Positions 13,611 through 14,829 of a stretch of 14,829 nt of DNA are shown here, one piece after another. Each line of letters begins with the position of its first letter. Position 1 is the stretch's first letter. Both the position numbers and the translations under genes were made by a program. Origin of the DNA: Pseudomonadota bacterium (GTDB taxonomy: Bacteria; Pseudomonadota; Alphaproteobacteria; Rhizobiales; Rhizobiaceae); NCBI GenBank assembly GCA_023419535.1, contig JAEZXX010000016.1, positions 1 to 14,829 on the forward strand, written 5' to 3'. A model generated the notes under the pieces. The model made no database searches and was not told where the DNA came from. It saw nothing but the letters and a program-made list of their open reading frames with translations.

Positions 13611-14828
13611 GCCGACGCCGCCGCGTTCGTGGCGGCCGCCACGGCGGCTCCGGCGGGCTCCGTGTTCGCGGTGGCGGGCAGCGAGGCCGTGGAAGACCGC
13701 TTCGGCACGGCGCCGGGCACGCGCGTCGAGCTCGGGCGCGACCGCGTGGCCACGGAGGCGCTCGTGTTCTACGCGCCGCCCGCCGAGGCGGCCGTCGTCG
13801 TGGTGCCCGACCCCGCTGGCGGCGCCGAGCACCGCGTGGAGGTGCTGGAACCCGCTTCCGAGCAGTTCTCGTCCCGCCTGTTCAAGGTTGCCAAGGAGCG
13901 CCGCAAGTGGGCGCGCCGCGAAGGGATCTCGTGCTACCGCGTCTACGACGCCGACCTGCCCGATTACGCCGTGGCAATCGACGTGTACGCGGGCGCTGGC
14001 GAGGCCGAGGGCAACACGTACCTGCACATCGCCGAGTACGCCGCGCCCTCCTCGGTCGACCCTGCCCGCGCGCGTCGGCGCTTCGACGACGTTCTGGCGT
14101 TGGCGCCCGTGGCGCTGGGCATCCGCCCGGACCATGTGTTCGCCAAGACGCGCCGGCGCGACAAGGGCGGCTCGCAGTACCGCGATGCCGGCCGGCGCAG
14201 CTACGTGACGCAGATCGACGAGGGCGGCTACCTCATGGAGGTGGACCTGTCGGGCTACTTGGACACGGGTATCTTCCTGGACCACCGCGCCACGCGCGAG
14301 CTCGTTGGCGCGAAGGCGGCGGGCAAGCGCTTCCTCAACCTGTTCGCCTACACGGGCACGGCCACCGTGCACGCGGCCGGAGGCGGGGCGGTGGAGACGA
14401 CGACGGTGGACCTCTCGCAGACCTACCTGGACTGGGCACGGCGCAACATGGCCGGTAACGGCTTCTCGGGGCCCGAGCACTCCTTCGAGCGCGCCGACGT
14501 CATGGCCTGGATCACCGAGACGCGCCGCAAGCCCCTGCGCTACGACCTGATCTTCGTGGACCCGCCCACGTTCTCCAACTCGAAGGCCATGGGCAGCCGC
14601 ACGTGGGACGTGCAGCGAGACCACGTGGAGCTGCTCATCGGCGTGACGCGCCTGCTCACCGAGGGCGGCGAGGCCGTGTTCTCGTGCAACCTGCGCACGT
14701 TCAAGCCCGATGTGGAGGCGCTGGCCAAGTACGGCGTGGCCCTGCAGGACATCACGGCGTCCACGATCCCCCATGACTTCGAGCGCAACCCCAAGATCCA
14801 CCAGTGCTACCTTGTGAGGCGTGCCTAG
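13296..14828 (+). CDS. Chimeric ORF: infB (IF-2) N-terminus joined in frame to RlmK methyltransferase C-terminal domain
   Basis: A 510-residue open frame directly after the YlxR gene, with GGAAG (13286-13290) 5 nt before the ATG. Residues 1 to about 105 are the N-terminus of an alphaproteobacterial translation initiation factor IF-2. Residues from about 120 to 510 are the end of an RlmL/RlmK-type 23S rRNA methyltransferase. The IF-2 GTPase and C-terminal domains, which are essential, are absent, and so is the RlmL half of the methyltransferase. No known protein family has this architecture. The stop TAG lies one base from the window end. The likeliest cause is a chimeric join of DNA from two genomes. 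A true fusion by recombination cannot be excluded from sequence alone, but it would leave the cell without a complete infB at this site. Confidence 0.85.
   Translation: MSDTKSGDDKTLTVSTKKTLSIKPGGVSQSVVRQNFSHGRSNNVVVETKKRRINKPEGPAGGASPSVAAGLGGARPSLTPAQAQALANAKVQEAAEAEAREASAQADAAAFVAAATAAPAGSVFAVAGSEAVEDRFGTAPGTRVELGRDRVATEALVFYAPPAEAAVVVVPDPAGGAEHRVEVLEPASEQFSSRLFKVAKERRKWARREGISCYRVYDADLPDYAVAIDVYAGAGEAEGNTYLHIAEYAAPSSVDPARARRRFDDVLALAPVALGIRPDHVFAKTRRRDKGGSQYRDAGRRSYVTQIDEGGYLMEVDLSGYLDTGIFLDHRATRELVGAKAAGKRFLNLFAYTGTATVHAAGGGAVETTTVDLSQTYLDWARRNMAGNGFSGPEHSFERADVMAWITETRRKPLRYDLIFVDPPTFSNSKAMGSRTWDVQRDHVELLIGVTRLLTEGGEAVFSCNLRTFKPDVEALAKYGVALQDITASTIPHDFERNPKIHQCYLVRRA
13640..14828 (+). other. 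RlmK-type 23S rRNA (guanine-N7) methyltransferase domain, foreign segment
   Basis: The segment corresponds to the C-terminal half of bifunctional RlmKL, which makes m7G2069 in 23S rRNA (E. coli numbering). Seen in order: a linker with VFAVAGSEAVEDRFGTAP (residues 123-140), then LEPASEQFSSRLFKVAKERR and WARREGISCYRVYDADLPDY. These are followed by GIFLDHR (325-331), the SAM motif I FLNLFAYTGTATVHAAGGGA (346-365), the catalytic-loop motif VDPPTFSNSK (421-430), and FSCNLRTFKPD near the end. The wording of these blocks resembles Coriobacteriia (Eggerthellaceae) proteins as I remember them. Valine codons are mostly GTG here, unlike the genes upstream. The domain looks intact, but its natural N-terminal half is missing. 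Confidence 0.8.
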
Positions 14829-14829
14829 C

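Noticed and set aside
12093..14801. 902-residue minus-strand open frame opposite nusA, ylxR and the chimeric ORF
   Set aside because: It runs antisense through well-supported genes and straight across the probable chimeric join, which no real gene should do. It has no recognisable motif.
13296..14828. A novel natural IF-2/methyltransferase fusion system
   Set aside because: The segments carry different codon habits and apparent phyla, both parents are truncated at arbitrary points, and loss of the IF-2 core would be lethal unless another copy exists. A chimeric join explains all of this.

Overview
The window is a very GC-rich stretch of chromosome, with all convincing genes on the + strand. 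Protein features and gene order point to an alphaproteobacterium of the Hyphomicrobiales (Rhizobiales), perhaps near the Aurantimonas/Aureimonas group. That assignment is inference from recalled synteny and protein style, not from a search. Nearly everything is core housekeeping: modification of ribosomes and tRNA, envelope lipids, S-adenosylmethionine (SAM) supply and transcription/translation factors. There are no tRNA or rRNA genes, insertion sequences, prophage genes or CRISPR arrays, and no gene-free stretch over 300 bases. The longest gap is the 235 nt before metK.

Layout. (1) 1-1108: the 3' part of rimI and a PlsC-family acyltransferase. (2) 1199-6983: miaB-phoH-ybeY-corC-lnt, tightly packed, with ATGA overlaps at miaB/phoH and phoH/ybeY. 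This joins tRNA 2-methylthio modification, the PhoH/YbeY rRNA-maturation pair, a CBS-domain CorC protein and lipoprotein N-acylation. A perfect 10-bp inverted repeat lies between corC and lnt. (3) 7096-10062: a Cro/CI-type regulator (PhrR-like by position), metK, trmB and two very small membrane-protein genes that overlap by ATGA. metK makes SAM, which MiaB, TrmB and RlmK-type enzymes consume. (4) 10063-13295: a leader with a strong intrinsic terminator or attenuator, then rimP-nusA-ylxR/L7Ae, the classical operon that should continue into infB.

The main anomaly is at the right end. The ORF at 13296-14828 starts as a normal alphaproteobacterial infB (IF-2 N-terminus). Somewhere around 13,580-13,650 it turns, in frame, into the C-terminal RlmK half of an RlmKL-type 23S rRNA methyltransferase. 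The IF-2 GTPase core is missing. Valine codon preference flips from GTC to GTG, and the RlmK part looks actinobacterial (Coriobacteriia/Eggerthellaceae-like). The simplest reading is a chimeric join of DNA from two organisms (assembly or amplification artefact), because infB is essential. I see no clearly undescribed system in the remainder. The modest points of interest are the rimP leader, the corC-lnt inverted repeat and the two small membrane genes.
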